Both the position numbers and the translations under genes were made by a program. From assembly GCF_027498035.1 (NCBI RefSeq), contig NZ_CP114978.1, positions 3,596,001 to 3,660,000 of the forward strand: DNA of 64,000 nucleotides, in the 5' to 3' direction. Each line of letters opens with the position of its first letter. The stretch's first letter is position 1. This DNA is from Pseudoxanthomonas sp. GTDB taxonomy: Bacteria; Pseudomonadota; Gammaproteobacteria; Xanthomonadales; Xanthomonadaceae. Shown here in pieces: positions 52,858 to 62,359 of the stretch. The notes below the pieces were generated by a model. It saw nothing but the letters and a program-made list of their open reading frames with translations, did no database searches and was not told the DNA's origin.

Positions 52858-54575
52858 GCGTGCAGTTCCACAGGAATGGAGCGATGGGTGGGATAGGGCG
52901 GCAGGTCGATTTCGCCGCTGCGGTGCAGGAAGTCGCCGAAGCCTTCGTCGCCGTTGCGCTCGCTGGCGTAACGGCCGAACAGCGGATCCAGCGCGCCGAG
53001 GATCTGTTCCTCGGTGATGTTTTCGCGGTACAGCGTGTTCAGGCGCTGGCCGCGGTGGTCGCCGCCCAGCATCAGGTTGTAGCGGCCCGGCGCCTTGCCG
53101 ACCAGGGCGATTTCGGCCAGGTACGGACGCGAACAGCCATTGGGGCAGCCGGAGATGCGCAACACGATCGGCGCTTCAACCAGCGCGTGCTTTTCCAGCA
53201 GCGGCTGCAGCTTGTTGCTGAAGTCGGGCAGGTAGCGCTCGGCTTCGGCCATGGCCAGGCCGCAGGTCGGCAGTGCGACGCAGGCCATGGCCTTGCGTGC
53301 GAGGGCCGAAGGCAGCGCATTGCCGGCATCCAGCCCGTGTTGCACCACCAGCGCATCGACGGCCGCCTTGTGGTGGGTACCGATGTTGGAGATCACCAGG
53401 TTCTGGTTGGCCGTCATCCGGAACTCGCCGGTGGCATCGGCACCCTGCAGCAGTACCGCGATCTCGCGCAGGCCGGTCAGCTGCGTGGCCGCACCCACGT
53501 CGGCGATGCGGCCGGAGGAAATCGACAGGGTCAGGTGCCAGCGGCCGTCGCTGCCTTCCACCCAGCCGTAGCGGTCACCGTTGTGGTCGAAGGCAAACGG
53601 ACGCGCGGGCTGGAAGGTCACGCCGGCGCGTTCCTCGATCTGCGCCTTGATGAAGTCCAAGCCCTTGTCGTCGATGGTGTACTTGAAGCGCGCGCGCTTG
53701 CGCACCGCGCGGTTGCCGAAGTCACGCTGGGTGGTGACCACCGCGGTGGCAACTGCCTGCAGCTGGTCGCGGGTGATGAAGCCGAACACGTCGGCCACGC
53801 GCGGATAGGTTTCTGCATCGCCATGGGTCGCGCCCATGCCGCCGCCGAGCGACACGTTGTAACCGGCGATCTGGCCGTCGTCACCGGTGATGCCGATGAA
53901 GCCGAGATCATTCGCGAACACGTCCACGTCATTGATCGGCGGCAGTGCGAAGCCGATCTTGAACTTGCGCGGCAGGTAATTGTCGCCGTAGACCGGCTCT
54001 ACTTCCTCGCCGGCACCGGCGACTTTCTCTTCGTCCAGCCAGATTTCGTAATACGCGCGGGTGTTGGGCAGTAGGTGCTCGGAGGTTGCCGCCGCATCGG
54101 CGTACAGCGTGGCGTGCGCGTCGGACAGCAGCGGGTTGGCCGCCACCTGCACGTTGCGGTTGACGTCGCCGCAGGCCGCCAGCGTGTCGATCAGCGCGGC
54201 GTTGATCGCCTGCATCGTGGCTTTCAGCTCGCGCTTGATGATGCCGTGGAACTGGAATGCCTGGCGCGTGGTGATGCGCAGCGAATGGTTGCTGTATTGC
54301 GTGGCGATGGCATCCAGCTTGAGCCACTGCGCGGGCGTGATGACACCGCCCGGCGTACGCGTGCGGATCATGAACTGGTAGGCCGGCTCCAGCTTCTGCC
54401 GACGACGCTCGTCGCGGATGTCGCGATCGTCTTGCTGGTAGCTGCCGTGGTACTTGATCAGCGTCTGGTCGTCTTCGCGCAGCGCGCCGGTGACGTTGTC
54501 GGCCAGGCTTTCCAGCAGGCTGCCACGCAGGCGCCGGCTCTCGGCCTTGATGTCTTCGACGGAATGGTTGCTCAT
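52854..54575 (-). CDS. cysI: Sulfite reductase hemoprotein beta-subunit
   Basis: This 573-residue subunit reduces sulfite to sulfide with sirohaem and a [4Fe-4S] cluster. Motifs: LRITTRQAFQFHGIIK, CGDVNRNVQ, ACVALPTCGLAMAEAER and SGCPNGCSRPYLAEIALVGKAPG, the last two holding the four cluster cysteines. Length is typical. It is co-directional with cysJ (20 bases between) and overlaps cysH. Confidence 0.98.
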   Translation of the reverse strand: MSNHSVEDIKAESRRLRGSLLESLADNVTGALREDDQTLIKYHGSYQQDDRDIRDERRRQKLEPAYQFMIRTRTPGGVITPAQWLKLDAIATQYSNHSLRITTRQAFQFHGIIKRELKATMQAINAALIDTLAACGDVNRNVQVAANPLLSDAHATLYADAAATSEHLLPNTRAYYEIWLDEEKVAGAGEEVEPVYGDNYLPRKFKIGFALPPINDVDVFANDLGFIGITGDDGQIAGYNVSLGGGMGATHGDAETYPRVADVFGFITRDQLQAVATAVVTTQRDFGNRAVRKRARFKYTIDDKGLDFIKAQIEERAGVTFQPARPFAFDHNGDRYGWVEGSDGRWHLTLSISSGRIADVGAATQLTGLREIAVLLQGADATGEFRMTANQNLVISNIGTHHKAAVDALVVQHGLDAGNALPSALARKAMACVALPTCGLAMAEAERYLPDFSNKLQPLLEKHALVEAPIVLRISGCPNGCSRPYLAEIALVGKAPGRYNLMLGGDHRGQRLNTLYRENITEEQILGALDPLFGRYASERNGDEGFGDFLHRSGEIDLPPYPTHRSIPVELHA

Positions 54576-54595
54576 GATGTCTGGCTGGCGAGGTC

Positions 54596-56455
54596 TTAGT
54601 AGACGTCGCGGCTATAGCGTCCTTCGGTCTGCAAGGTGGTGAGGTAGTCGTGCGCGTCCTGTGCATCCAGCGCGCCGTGTTCGACGACGATGTCCTGCAG
54701 CGCGGCGTGCACGTCCTTGCCCATGGCGATCGAGCCGCACACGTAGAAGTGCGCGCCGGACTGCAGCCAGTCGTAGACCTCGCGGCCGCGCTCGCGCAGG
54801 CGGTGCTGCACGTACAGCTTCTGCTGCTGGTCGCGCGAGAACGCCAGGTCCAGGCGGTTGAGTTCGCCGCGCTTGAGCGCTTCCTGCCACTCGCTCTGGT
54901 AGAGGAAACCGCTGTTGAAGTGCTGGGTGCCGAAGAACAGCCAGTTGCGTCCGCTTGCGCCGGTTTCGGCACGTTCCTGGACGAAGGCGCGGAACGGGGC
55001 CACGCCGGTGCCCGGGCCGACCATCAGGATGTCGCGCGACGGATCGGCCGGCACCCGGAAGCGGTCGTTGGTTTCGATGTAGACCGGGGCGTGGTCGCCT
55101 TCGGCCAGGTTGGCCAGGAAGCCGCTGGCCGAACCCACATGCGCCAGGCCATGGGCCTGGTAGTTCAGCACGTCCACGGTCAGGTGCACTTCGTCACCGA
55201 CGCGGGCGCGACTGGACGCGATCGAATACAGGCGCGGGGCCAGCGGACGCAGCGCGGTCAGCAGGCTTTCGGCGTCCCACTCGGCAGGCCAACGGCGCAG
55301 CACGTCGACCAGCTGGTGGCTGCCCAGCAGCGAGGCGAAGTCCGCGTTGCGGCCCGGTGCCAGCAGGTCGTTGAGTTCGCTGGCCCTGGCCTGGGCGGCG
55401 TGCGCGGCCAGGAACGGACGCGAGAGCTTGGTCAGTTCGCGATGGCCGGACAGCCAGTCGCGCAGGCTGCGCTCGGTACCGTCGATGCGGACGCTGGCAT
55501 CGCCTTGCAGCGCCAGGGCTTCCAGCACCGGTTCGACCACCGCTTCCGGGTTGCGATGGGCAAAGCCCAATGCGTCACCCGGCAGGTAATTCAGGCCGCT
55601 GCCTTCCAGCGAGAACTCGATGTGGCGCACCTGCTTGTCGCTGGCGCCGTGCTGGCCGAAGGCTGGGCCCTTGAAGTCGCGGCCGCTGATCGGCTGGTTG
55701 GCCAGTACCTCGGCCTGGAACGGCGAGGCATGTGAATAGGCTGGCGCCACCACGGCCGGGCGCAGGGCGGTGACCGTCGCGCTGGCGGCGACCGGGGCGG
55801 CCTTCAGCGTCTTCCTGGCCTGTTCCAATGCCTGGGTGCGCCAGGGCTTGGCGACGGTGTCGATGTCCAGGTCGGCTTCGCCGGCGTCGAACAGGCGGGT
55901 CGCGCCCAGTTCGACCAGGCGCGCGTCCAGGCGCTTGGAGATGCCGCAGAAATCGGCATAGCTGGAATCGCCCAGGCCGAGCACGGCGAACTTCAGCTCC
56001 GGCAGCTTGGGCGCGCGGCGGCCGTTGAGGAATTCGCTGAAGCCGATGGAATCGTCCGGTGGATCGCCTTCGCCCTGGGTGCTGATGACCAGGTACAGCA
56101 GGCGCTCGCTGGCCAGTTCGCGGGTGGCGTAGCTGTCGGCCCGGGCCAGGCGGACCGACAGGCCGGCGCCTTCCAGCTCGGCGACCAGGGCTTCGGCGGC
56201 ACGCTTGGCGTTGCCGGTCTGGCTGCCATACAGGACCGTGGCACGCTCGCCGACGCCCGCCACCGGGGCGGTGGCGGCCGACCCCTGCAGCAGGGCCAGG
56301 TGCGGTGCTGGATGCGCGGCCTGGGCCAGCCCGGCGGTGAACCCGGACAGCCACCACAGCGACGCGCTGTCCAGGCCATCGACCACCCGGGCCAGCAGCG
56401 CCTTGCGCTCGTCGGGCAAGGGGCCGGCGGACAACGCGGGGGGTGCAGCGGACAT
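54596..56455 (-). CDS. cysJ: Sulfite reductase flavoprotein alpha-subunit
   Basis: This 619-residue subunit passes electrons from NADPH through FAD and FMN to CysI. An N-terminal flavodoxin domain (VLYGSQTGNAKRAAEALV; VISTQGEGDPPDDSIGFSEF) is followed by a FAD domain (APRLYSIASSRARVGDEVHL) and a NADPH domain (MVGPGTGVAPFRAFVQERAE; WLFFGTQHFNSGFLYQSEW), and the chain ends with RYSRDVY. Length is normal. It begins the cysJIH operon and is divergent from cysD. Confidence 0.98.
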   Translation of the reverse strand: MSAAPPALSAGPLPDERKALLARVVDGLDSASLWWLSGFTAGLAQAAHPAPHLALLQGSAATAPVAGVGERATVLYGSQTGNAKRAAEALVAELEGAGLSVRLARADSYATRELASERLLYLVISTQGEGDPPDDSIGFSEFLNGRRAPKLPELKFAVLGLGDSSYADFCGISKRLDARLVELGATRLFDAGEADLDIDTVAKPWRTQALEQARKTLKAAPVAASATVTALRPAVVAPAYSHASPFQAEVLANQPISGRDFKGPAFGQHGASDKQVRHIEFSLEGSGLNYLPGDALGFAHRNPEAVVEPVLEALALQGDASVRIDGTERSLRDWLSGHRELTKLSRPFLAAHAAQARASELNDLLAPGRNADFASLLGSHQLVDVLRRWPAEWDAESLLTALRPLAPRLYSIASSRARVGDEVHLTVDVLNYQAHGLAHVGSASGFLANLAEGDHAPVYIETNDRFRVPADPSRDILMVGPGTGVAPFRAFVQERAETGASGRNWLFFGTQHFNSGFLYQSEWQEALKRGELNRLDLAFSRDQQQKLYVQHRLRERGREVYDWLQSGAHFYVCGSIAMGKDVHAALQDIVVEHGALDAQDAHDYLTTLQTEGRYSRDVY

Positions 56456-56545
56456 CGCAGTTCCAGGGCGGATTCGTGGAGTGCCGATGCTAGGCGCGTG
56501 CCAGCGGCACCTGAAAGGATGGGGGGTTATGGTCTTATACCCCTA

Positions 56546-56568
56546 GCTTATTTCGCCAGGGCATAAGC
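56546..56568. promoter_or_regulatory. Inverted repeat in the cysJ/cysD divergent region (candidate CysB site)
   Basis: GCTTAT (56546-56551) is perfectly inverted as ATAAGC (56563-56568) around 11 bases. About 20 bases upstream a second imperfect dyad GGGGTTAT-N5-TATACCCC spans 56523-56543. The region separates cysJIH from cysDNC, both expected CysB targets, and both dyads carry TTAT/ATAA halves like the palindrome at 42967-42981. Binding by CysB is inference. Confidence 0.5.
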
Positions 56569-56658
56569 GCTGCCGATACTGCGTCGCCCCCGGCAGGCCT
56601 GCCGCAGCGGGATTGCTACCCTTCGGCTGGCTGCCTTCCACCCTTCGCGCACCTGCAC

Positions 56659-57570
56659 ATGACTGCTGCTGAGCCCCTGTCCCACCTCGACCGGCTGGAA
56701 GCCGAAAGCATCCATATCCTGCGGGAGGTCGCCGCGGCGTTCCGCAACCCGGTGCTGCTGTATTCGGTGGGCAAGGACAGTTCGGTGCTGCTGCACCTGC
56801 TGCTGAAGGCCTTCGCCCCGGGGCCACCGCCGATCCCGCTGCTGCACGTGGATACGCGCTGGAAGTTCCGCGAGATGATCGCCTTCCGCGACCGGCGGGC
56901 GGCCGAAACCGGGGTGGACCTGCGCGTGCACATCAATCCGGACGGCGTCGCCCAGGGCATCGGCCCGATCAGCCATGGCGCCACCATCCACACCGACATC
57001 ATGAAGACCCAGGGCCTGAAGCAGGCGCTGGACCACTACAGGTTCGACGCGGCCATCGGCGGCGCGCGGCGCGACGAGGAGGCCTCCCGCGCCAAGGAGC
57101 GCGTGTTCTCCTTCCGCAATGACAAACACCGCTGGGACCCCAAGCGCCAGCGCCCGGAACTGTGGAACGCCTACAACGCGCGCATCCACACCGGCGAGAG
57201 CGTGCGCGCCTTCCCGCTGAGCAACTGGACCGAGCTGGACATCTGGCTCTACATCTATCGAGAGCAGATCCCGGTGCCGTCGCTGTACCTGGCCGCGCAG
57301 CGCCCGGTGGTCGAACGCGATGGCGCCTTGATCCTGGTCGACGACGCGCGCCTGCCGCTCAGGGACGGTGAGGTGCCGATGATGAAGTCGGTGCGCTTCC
57401 GCACGCTGGGCTGCTATCCGTTGACCGGCGCGGTCGAGTCGCAGGCCGATACGCTGGAGAAGGTCATCGCCGAGATGCTGGTGGCGACGTCGTCCGAGCG
57501 ACAGGGACGGGTGATCGATCGGGATCCTTCTGCTTCGATGGAGAAAAAGAAGCTGGAAGGGTATTTCTGA
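56659..57570 (+). CDS. cysD: Sulfate adenylyltransferase subunit 2
   Basis: This 303-residue ATP sulfurylase subunit makes APS from sulfate and ATP with CysN. LLYSVGKDSSVLLHLLLKAF is the PP-loop, LLHVDTRWKFREMIAFRD and AAIGGARRDEEASRAKERVFS are conserved, and the chain ends SMEKKKLEGYF as usual for CysD. cysNC normally follows within a few bases. Here a 673-base repeat-filled gap intervenes. Confidence 0.97.
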   Translation: MTAAEPLSHLDRLEAESIHILREVAAAFRNPVLLYSVGKDSSVLLHLLLKAFAPGPPPIPLLHVDTRWKFREMIAFRDRRAAETGVDLRVHINPDGVAQGIGPISHGATIHTDIMKTQGLKQALDHYRFDAAIGGARRDEEASRAKERVFSFRNDKHRWDPKRQRPELWNAYNARIHTGESVRAFPLSNWTELDIWLYIYREQIPVPSLYLAAQRPVVERDGALILVDDARLPLRDGEVPMMKSVRFRTLGCYPLTGAVESQADTLEKVIAEMLVATSSERQGRVIDRDPSASMEKKKLEGYF

Positions 57571-57611
57571 TGATCGGATTGGCGTCCGTGACTGGAACTT
57601 CAATTGAAGCG

Positions 57612-57838
57612 CCAAGCAGGATCAAGAGCTTTCACGCCCTCCGGGCGCGAGCCACTTTTGTCTTGTCAAAAGTGGCCAAAACCGCCGGCGCCGACACTCG
57701 CCGATGCTGCGCATCGGTGCCCTGTGCTCCTCGCTGGCAGCGGCACGGCGCGGAACTCGCTGCGCTCAGACATCCGCGCCTCTACGGCCGCTCCCAGCTC
57801 CGGTGCTCGGCTCGCTTTGAAGGCGCTGAAGATCAAGA
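57612..57838 (+). repeat. Three-hairpin repeat element, copy B1
   Basis: The order matches A1: CAAGAGCTTTC, hairpin 1 CGCCC-TCC-GGGCG (57635-57647), hairpin 2 GCCACTTTTG-TCTTGT-CAAAAGTGGC (57651-57676), hairpin 3 CCGATGC-TGC-GCATCGG (57701-57717), then CCTGTGCTCCTCGCTGG and the 3' half ending GCTCGGCTCGCTTTGAAGGC. It forms a long imperfect inverted repeat with B2 (58009-58217). Confidence 0.88.
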
Positions 57839-57848
57839 TCAACATCTG

Positions 57849-57952
<104 letters not shown>

Positions 57953-57964
57953 GATGATCTTTTC

Positions 57965-58008
57965 GGCTTCGGCTTCGGCTTCGGCTTCGGCTTCGGCTTC
58001 GGCTTTCC
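57965..58008 (-). repeat. Hexanucleotide tandem repeat GGCTTC (GAAGCC on the minus strand)
   Basis: Six perfect GGCTTC units span 57965-58000. Read on the minus strand they form GAAGCC repeats directly after the 3' end of element B2, again the same position relative to the element. Confidence 0.92.
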
Positions 58009-58217
58009 TGCGCCTTAAAGCGAGCCGAGCACCGCAGGCGGAAACGGCCGAAGAGGCGCGCTTGTCTGAGCGCAGCGAGTTTGCGCGCCGTGCCGCTGCC
58101 AGCGAGGAGCACAGGGCACCGATGCGCAGCATCGGCGAGTGTCGGCGCCCGCGGTTTTGCTTCCTTTTGCCAAGACAAAAGGAAGGCGCGCTGCGTGGCA
58201 GCGTGCAAGCTCTTGCT
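58009..58217 (-). repeat. Three-hairpin repeat element, copy B2 (inverted)
   Basis: On the minus strand it reads AGAGCAAGAGCTTGC, hairpin 1 CGCTGC-CAC-GCAGCG (58203-58189), hairpin 2 CTTCCTTTTG-TCTTGG-CAAAAGGAAG (58185-58160), hairpin 3 CCGATGC-TGC-GCATCGG (58135-58119), and the 3' half ending CTCGGCTCGCTTTAAGGCGC. It ends 26 bases before the cysNC start. With B1 it could fold a long cruciform or stem holding the hexamer arrays in its loop. Confidence 0.88.
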
Positions 58218-58243
58218 CTGCAGAAATCCATCATCGGCGCGCC

Positions 58244-60118
58244 ATGACCACCCACACCGACATCGCCACCTACCTCAAGGCCCACGAAGCCAAGCCGCTG
58301 CTGCGCTTCATCACCTGCGGCAGCGTGGACGACGGCAAGAGCACCTTGATCGGGCGGTTGCTGTACGACAGCAAGCGCCTGTTCGATGACCAGCTGGCCG
58401 CGCTGGAAAACGACAGCCGCCGCCATGGCACGCAAGGGCAGGGCATCGACTACGCGCTGCTGCTGGATGGCCTGGCCGCCGAGCGCGAACAGGGCATCAC
58501 CATCGACGTGGCCTATCGCTACTTCGACACCGACAGGCGCAAGTACATCGTCGCCGACTGCCCCGGCCATGAGCAGTACACGCGCAACATGGCGACCGGC
58601 GCATCGACCGCCGATGTCGCGGTGGTGTTGGTGGATGCGCGCAAGGGGCTGCTCACCCAGACCCGCCGGCACAGCTATATCGTCTCGCTGCTGGGCATCA
58701 AGCACGTGGTGCTGGCGGTGAACAAGATGGATCTTGTCGGCTACGACCAGGACGTGTTCGAGGCGATCACCCGCGACTACCGCGCATTGGCCGCGCAGCT
58801 GGGGATCGAACAGGTGCAGTGCATTCCGCTGTCGGCGCTGGAAGGCGACAACCTGTCCGCAGGGTCGGCCAACACGCCCTGGTACAGCGGCCCCAGCCTG
58901 ATCGAACACCTGGACACCGTGCAGCTGGACGCGCACGACGCGACCAGTGGCCTGCGCCTGCCGGTGCAGTACGTCAACCGGCCCAACCAGCATTTCCGTG
59001 GCTTCGCCGGCACGGTGGCCGCCGGCAGCGTGCAGCCGGGTGATGCCGTGGTGGTGCTGCCGTCGTCGCGGCGCACGACCGTAGCCAAGGTGTTCGATGC
59101 CAATGGCGAGGTGCCGTCCGCGCGCGCCGGCCAGGCAGTGACGCTGACCTTGAACGATGAGATCGACATCAGCCGCGGCGACGTGATCGCCGCTGCCGGC
59201 GATCCGCCGGAAGTCTCCGACCAGTTTGCCGCGCACGTGCTGTGGATGGACGATGCCGCACTGCTGCCTGGCCGTCCGTACTGGCTGCAGATCGGCGCGC
59301 GCACCGTTTCGGCCAGCATCAGCGAGATCAAGCACCGGATCGACGTGAACAGCCAGGAGGAACTGGCCGCCAAGCGCCTTGAACTCAACGAAGTCGGCTT
59401 CTGCAACCTGTCACTGGACGAGCCCATCGCCTTCGCGCCCTACGCGCAGAACCGCGCGCTCGGTGGCTTCATCCTGATCGACCGCCAGACCAATGCGACG
59501 GTCGCCGCTGGCACCCTGGACTTCGCCCTGCGCCGTGCCGGCAACGTGCACTGGCAGCACCTGGACGTGGACAAGGCCGCGCGCGCGCGCATCAAGGCGC
59601 AGGTGCCCAGGGTGCTGTGGTTCACCGGCCTGTCCGGCGCCGGCAAGTCCACCGTGGCCAACCTGGTCGACAAGCGCCTGCATGCGCTGGGCCACCACAC
59701 CTTCATCCTGGACGGCGACAACGTGCGCCACGGGTTGAACCGCGACCTGGGCTTCACCGACGAGGACCGCGTGGAGAACATCCGCCGCGTCGCCGAAGTC
59801 GCCCGCCTGATGACCGACGCCGGCCTGATCGTGCTGGTGAGTTTCATCTCGCCGTTCCGCGCCGAGCGGCAGATGGCGCGCGAGCGTTTTGCGCCAGGCG
59901 AATTCATCGAAGTGTTCGTCGACGTGCCGCTGGCGGTGGCCGAGGCACGCGACGTCAAGGGCCTGTACGCCAAGGCGCGGGCGGGGCAGATCCCCAACTT
60001 CACCGGCATCGATTCGCCGTACGAGGAGCCCGAGTCGCCGGAAGTGCATCTGCAGGCCGATACCGAAGCGGCCGAGGCCATGGTCGCGCGCGTGCTGGCC
60101 CAGCTCGGCCTGGGGTGA
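58244..60118 (+). CDS. cysN: Bifunctional sulfate adenylyltransferase subunit 1 / adenylylsulfate kinase
   Basis: This 624-residue CysN-CysC fusion has an N-terminal GTPase (about 1-430: FITCGSVDDGKSTLIGRLLYD, VADCPGHEQYTRNMATGAS, VLAVNKMDLVGYDQ) that drives ATP sulfurylation with CysD. The C-terminal APS kinase (about 445-624: WFTGLSGAGKSTVANLVDKRL, ILDGDNVRHGLNRDLGF, FVDVPLAVAEARDVKGLY) makes PAPS. The ATG at 58244 gives the usual start MTTHTDIATYL. The open frame runs 35 codons into the repeat upstream, which is not coding. Confidence 0.97.
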   Translation: MTTHTDIATYLKAHEAKPLLRFITCGSVDDGKSTLIGRLLYDSKRLFDDQLAALENDSRRHGTQGQGIDYALLLDGLAAEREQGITIDVAYRYFDTDRRKYIVADCPGHEQYTRNMATGASTADVAVVLVDARKGLLTQTRRHSYIVSLLGIKHVVLAVNKMDLVGYDQDVFEAITRDYRALAAQLGIEQVQCIPLSALEGDNLSAGSANTPWYSGPSLIEHLDTVQLDAHDATSGLRLPVQYVNRPNQHFRGFAGTVAAGSVQPGDAVVVLPSSRRTTVAKVFDANGEVPSARAGQAVTLTLNDEIDISRGDVIAAAGDPPEVSDQFAAHVLWMDDAALLPGRPYWLQIGARTVSASISEIKHRIDVNSQEELAAKRLELNEVGFCNLSLDEPIAFAPYAQNRALGGFILIDRQTNATVAAGTLDFALRRAGNVHWQHLDVDKAARARIKAQVPRVLWFTGLSGAGKSTVANLVDKRLHALGHHTFILDGDNVRHGLNRDLGFTDEDRVENIRRVAEVARLMTDAGLIVLVSFISPFRAERQMARERFAPGEFIEVFVDVPLAVAEARDVKGLYAKARAGQIPNFTGIDSPYEEPESPEVHLQADTEAAEAMVARVLAQLGLG

Positions 60119-60231
60119 TCCGCGTGGCTTGCGTGGGCGCGGCCTGGGTGGCGCCCGCGTAAGCCGGCAAGACCCTGCCGCCGGGCGTGCGGCACACTGC
60201 CGCTTCATCCCTCAGCGCAGCGAGCGCGGCC

Positions 60232-60807
60232 ATGCACAGCGCACCGATCGATCAACCAGGCCAGGACGCCACGCGTTGGTCGCAGCTGCGCCTGGAATGC
60301 GAGGACTTCGTCCTGCGGCGCTGGTGCATCGACGACCTGGAATCACTGCTGCGCCATGCCGATGACGAACGCGTGGTTGCGGGGCTCAGCGACCGGTTCC
60401 CATCGCCGTACACGCGCAGCGATGGCGAGCACTTCCTGTCCGGACGCGTGGTCGACCTGTCCCATCCGGTGCTGGCGATCGAATGCGATGGGCAGGCCTG
60501 CGGCGGCATTGGCGCGCGTCCTGGCATGGGCGAGCGCCGACACAGCGCCGAGCTGGGCTATTGGCTGGGCCGCCAGTACTGGGGCCGCGGGCTGATGACC
60601 CGGGTCGTGCGGCTGTATGCGGACTGGGCCATGCAGGCGTTGCGGCTCTACCGGCTGGGCGCGCATGTGCTGGACAGCAATCCGGCCTCGGCGCGCGTGC
60701 TGCTCAAGAACGGCTTCAGCGAGGAAGGCACGCTGCGCTGCGCGCTGGTCAAGCACGGTCGCGTGCACGACCTGCGCAGCTTCGCCCGCATCGCGCCGCC
60801 GGGCTGA
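60232..60807 (+). CDS. GNAT family N-acetyltransferase (RimJ-like)
   Basis: This 191-residue protein shows the RimJ/RimL-type GNAT fold: ECEDFVLRRWCIDDLESLLRHADDERV at the start, SAELGYWLGRQYWGRGLMTRVV (acetyl-CoA pyrophosphate loop RxxGRG-like), and LGAHVLDSNPASARVLLKNGFSEEGTLR near the end. It transfers acetyl groups to a protein N terminus or small molecule; the target is unknown. The ATG at 60232 fits. It stands alone after cysNC. Confidence 0.92.
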   Translation: MHSAPIDQPGQDATRWSQLRLECEDFVLRRWCIDDLESLLRHADDERVVAGLSDRFPSPYTRSDGEHFLSGRVVDLSHPVLAIECDGQACGGIGARPGMGERRHSAELGYWLGRQYWGRGLMTRVVRLYADWAMQALRLYRLGAHVLDSNPASARVLLKNGFSEEGTLRCALVKHGRVHDLRSFARIAPPG

Positions 60808-60922
60808 GCGCAGGCGTGCCGGCGGCTTCGGGTAAGGTACGCATCCATTCGCAGTCCATCGCCATCCGCGCCATGACCCAGACATCCTTTCCTTCCATCC
60901 GTGCCCGCACGCCGGTGCGCGC

Positions 60923-61771
60923 ATGACCGGTCCCTGGCAGAAGTTCCCGCCGCGCCGCGACCCCGCCGCGCGTCCGCCGCGCGAGCGCGCCCCGCGCCCG
61001 GAGGGCGAGGACGGTGCGGCGCCGCGTCCGTCGCGTCGCGGCGAAGAGGTGCGCCTGTACGGCCTCAACGCCGTGCGTGCGCTGTTCGAAGCGCGCCCTG
61101 AAGCGTTGCGCAAGCTCTACCTGACCCAGGCCCGCGTGCACGCGCTCAAGCCGATCCTGGCCTGGTGCGTAGCCAACCGCGTCGGCTACCGCGTGGTGGA
61201 AGAAGCCGACCTGCACAAGCTGGCCGCCAGCGCGCACCACGAAGGCGTGGTCGCCGACGTATTGCGTCGCGCGCCGCTGTCGCTGGCCGACTGGATCGCC
61301 GCGTTGCCGGCTGGCCCGGCGCTGGCGTTGTGGCTGGATGGCGTGGGCAACCCACACAACTTCGGCGCGATCCTGCGCTCGGCCGCCCACTTCGGCGTGG
61401 CCGGCCTGCTGCTGCCGCAGGACTCGCCGCTGGCCCTGTCCGGCGCGGCCGCGCGCGTGGCCGAAGGCGGCGCCGAAGCGGTGACCCTGGTCCAGGCCGG
61501 CGACAGTGCCAGCGCGTTCGCGCAGCTGCGCGCGGCTGGTTTCAGCCTGGCTGCCACGCTGGTGGAGGGTGGCGACAACCTCTTCGCGACAACATTGCCG
61601 CAGCGCCTGGTCTACGTGCTGGGCGCCGAGGGGGAGGGCGTGGACCGTGGCCTGGCCGCCGACTGCGACCTGACCCTGTCGATCCCCGGCAGCGGCCGCG
61701 TGGAAAGCCTCAATGTCGCTTCGGCCACCGCAGTGCTGCTGGCGCAGTGGGCGAGCCATCGCGCCGGCTAG
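60923..61771 (+). CDS. SpoU-type RNA 2'-O-methyltransferase
   Basis: This 282-residue protein has an N-terminal Arg/Pro-rich tail (about 1-38), a substrate-binding domain (EVRLYGLNAVRALFEARPEA, ADLHKLAASAHHEGVVADV) and a trefoil-knot SPOUT domain: LDGVGNPHNFGAILRSAAHFG, YVLGAEGEGVDRGLAA and LSIPGSGRVESLNVASATAVLL. These are motifs 1-3 of TrmH/RlmB enzymes, which methylate ribose in rRNA or tRNA. The target is undetermined. Confidence 0.93.
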   Translation: MTGPWQKFPPRRDPAARPPRERAPRPEGEDGAAPRPSRRGEEVRLYGLNAVRALFEARPEALRKLYLTQARVHALKPILAWCVANRVGYRVVEEADLHKLAASAHHEGVVADVLRRAPLSLADWIAALPAGPALALWLDGVGNPHNFGAILRSAAHFGVAGLLLPQDSPLALSGAAARVAEGGAEAVTLVQAGDSASAFAQLRAAGFSLAATLVEGGDNLFATTLPQRLVYVLGAEGEGVDRGLAADCDLTLSIPGSGRVESLNVASATAVLLAQWASHRAG

Positions 61772-61805
61772 ACGCGAGGCATGACCGCCAGGAGGGCGAG
61801 AATGG

Positions 61806-61833
61806 AAAAAGGCCGGGAATTCCCGGCCTTTTT
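61806..61833. terminator. 28-base perfect palindrome terminator
   Basis: Bases 61806-61833 form a perfect palindrome: five A, GGCCGGGAATTCCCGGCC, five T. It lies 34 bases after the RNA methyltransferase stop and 1 base after the convergent H-NS gene end, so it can terminate both strands. Confidence 0.93.
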
Positions 61834-61834
61834 G

Positions 61835-62239
61835 TCATCCCGGAAATTTCGGGAACTTGTCGTCTGGATGGTTCTTCTTCCAGTCCGTGTAGGCAACGGT
61901 GCCTTCCCAGGCGGTGAACGCACGCGGGGGACGTCCGCGGCCGGTCCAGGTTTCGCCGGTATGCGGCAGCCAGTACTTCGCAGCCACTTCACGCTTGGGA
62001 CCATCGGCCGCCGGCTTGGCCTTCGCACCGGAAATCACGAAGCCGGCGATCTCGGCTTTCTGCTTTGAATTGAAGTGCGTGGAGAAGCTCTTCAGGAGCG
62101 CGGTGATCTGCTCGAACGCTTCGGCGGACTGCTGGCTGCGAAGTTCGACCTCCTGTTCCTCCAGCTTCCGCAGCTCTTCTGCGAGCCTGGCTTTCGCTTC
62201 CGCGATATCGGCCAGGTTCTGGGTGTTCTTCGAGGTCAT
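61835..62239 (-). CDS. H-NS family nucleoid protein (XrvA-like)
   Basis: This 134-residue protein has an N-terminal coiled-coil (NLADIAEAKARLAEELRKLEEQ, about residues 7-40) for oligomerisation. The C-terminal H-NS DNA-binding motif reads TWTGRGRPPRAFTAW, extended by KYWLPHTGE before and TDWKKNHPDDKFPKFPG after. XrvA-type members in xanthomonads silence AT-rich or horizontally acquired DNA. The ATG at 62239 starts MTSKNTQ. It is divergent from no gene: the M28 peptidase lies upstream on the same strand, 120 bases away. Confidence 0.93.
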   Translation of the reverse strand: MTSKNTQNLADIAEAKARLAEELRKLEEQEVELRSQQSAEAFEQITALLKSFSTHFNSKQKAEIAGFVISGAKAKPAADGPKREVAAKYWLPHTGETWTGRGRPPRAFTAWEGTVAYTDWKKNHPDDKFPKFPG

Positions 62240-62359
62240 GGGAGTCTGTTCTTCGTCAGGAGAGGCCCGCATTCTCGGTGCTGGGACAAGCCAGGGCAAT
62301 CGGTCGCCATGGTCACGGAGCGTCGGTGCGGTGCACCTGGTGCGCGTGCGCTGGTCCGG

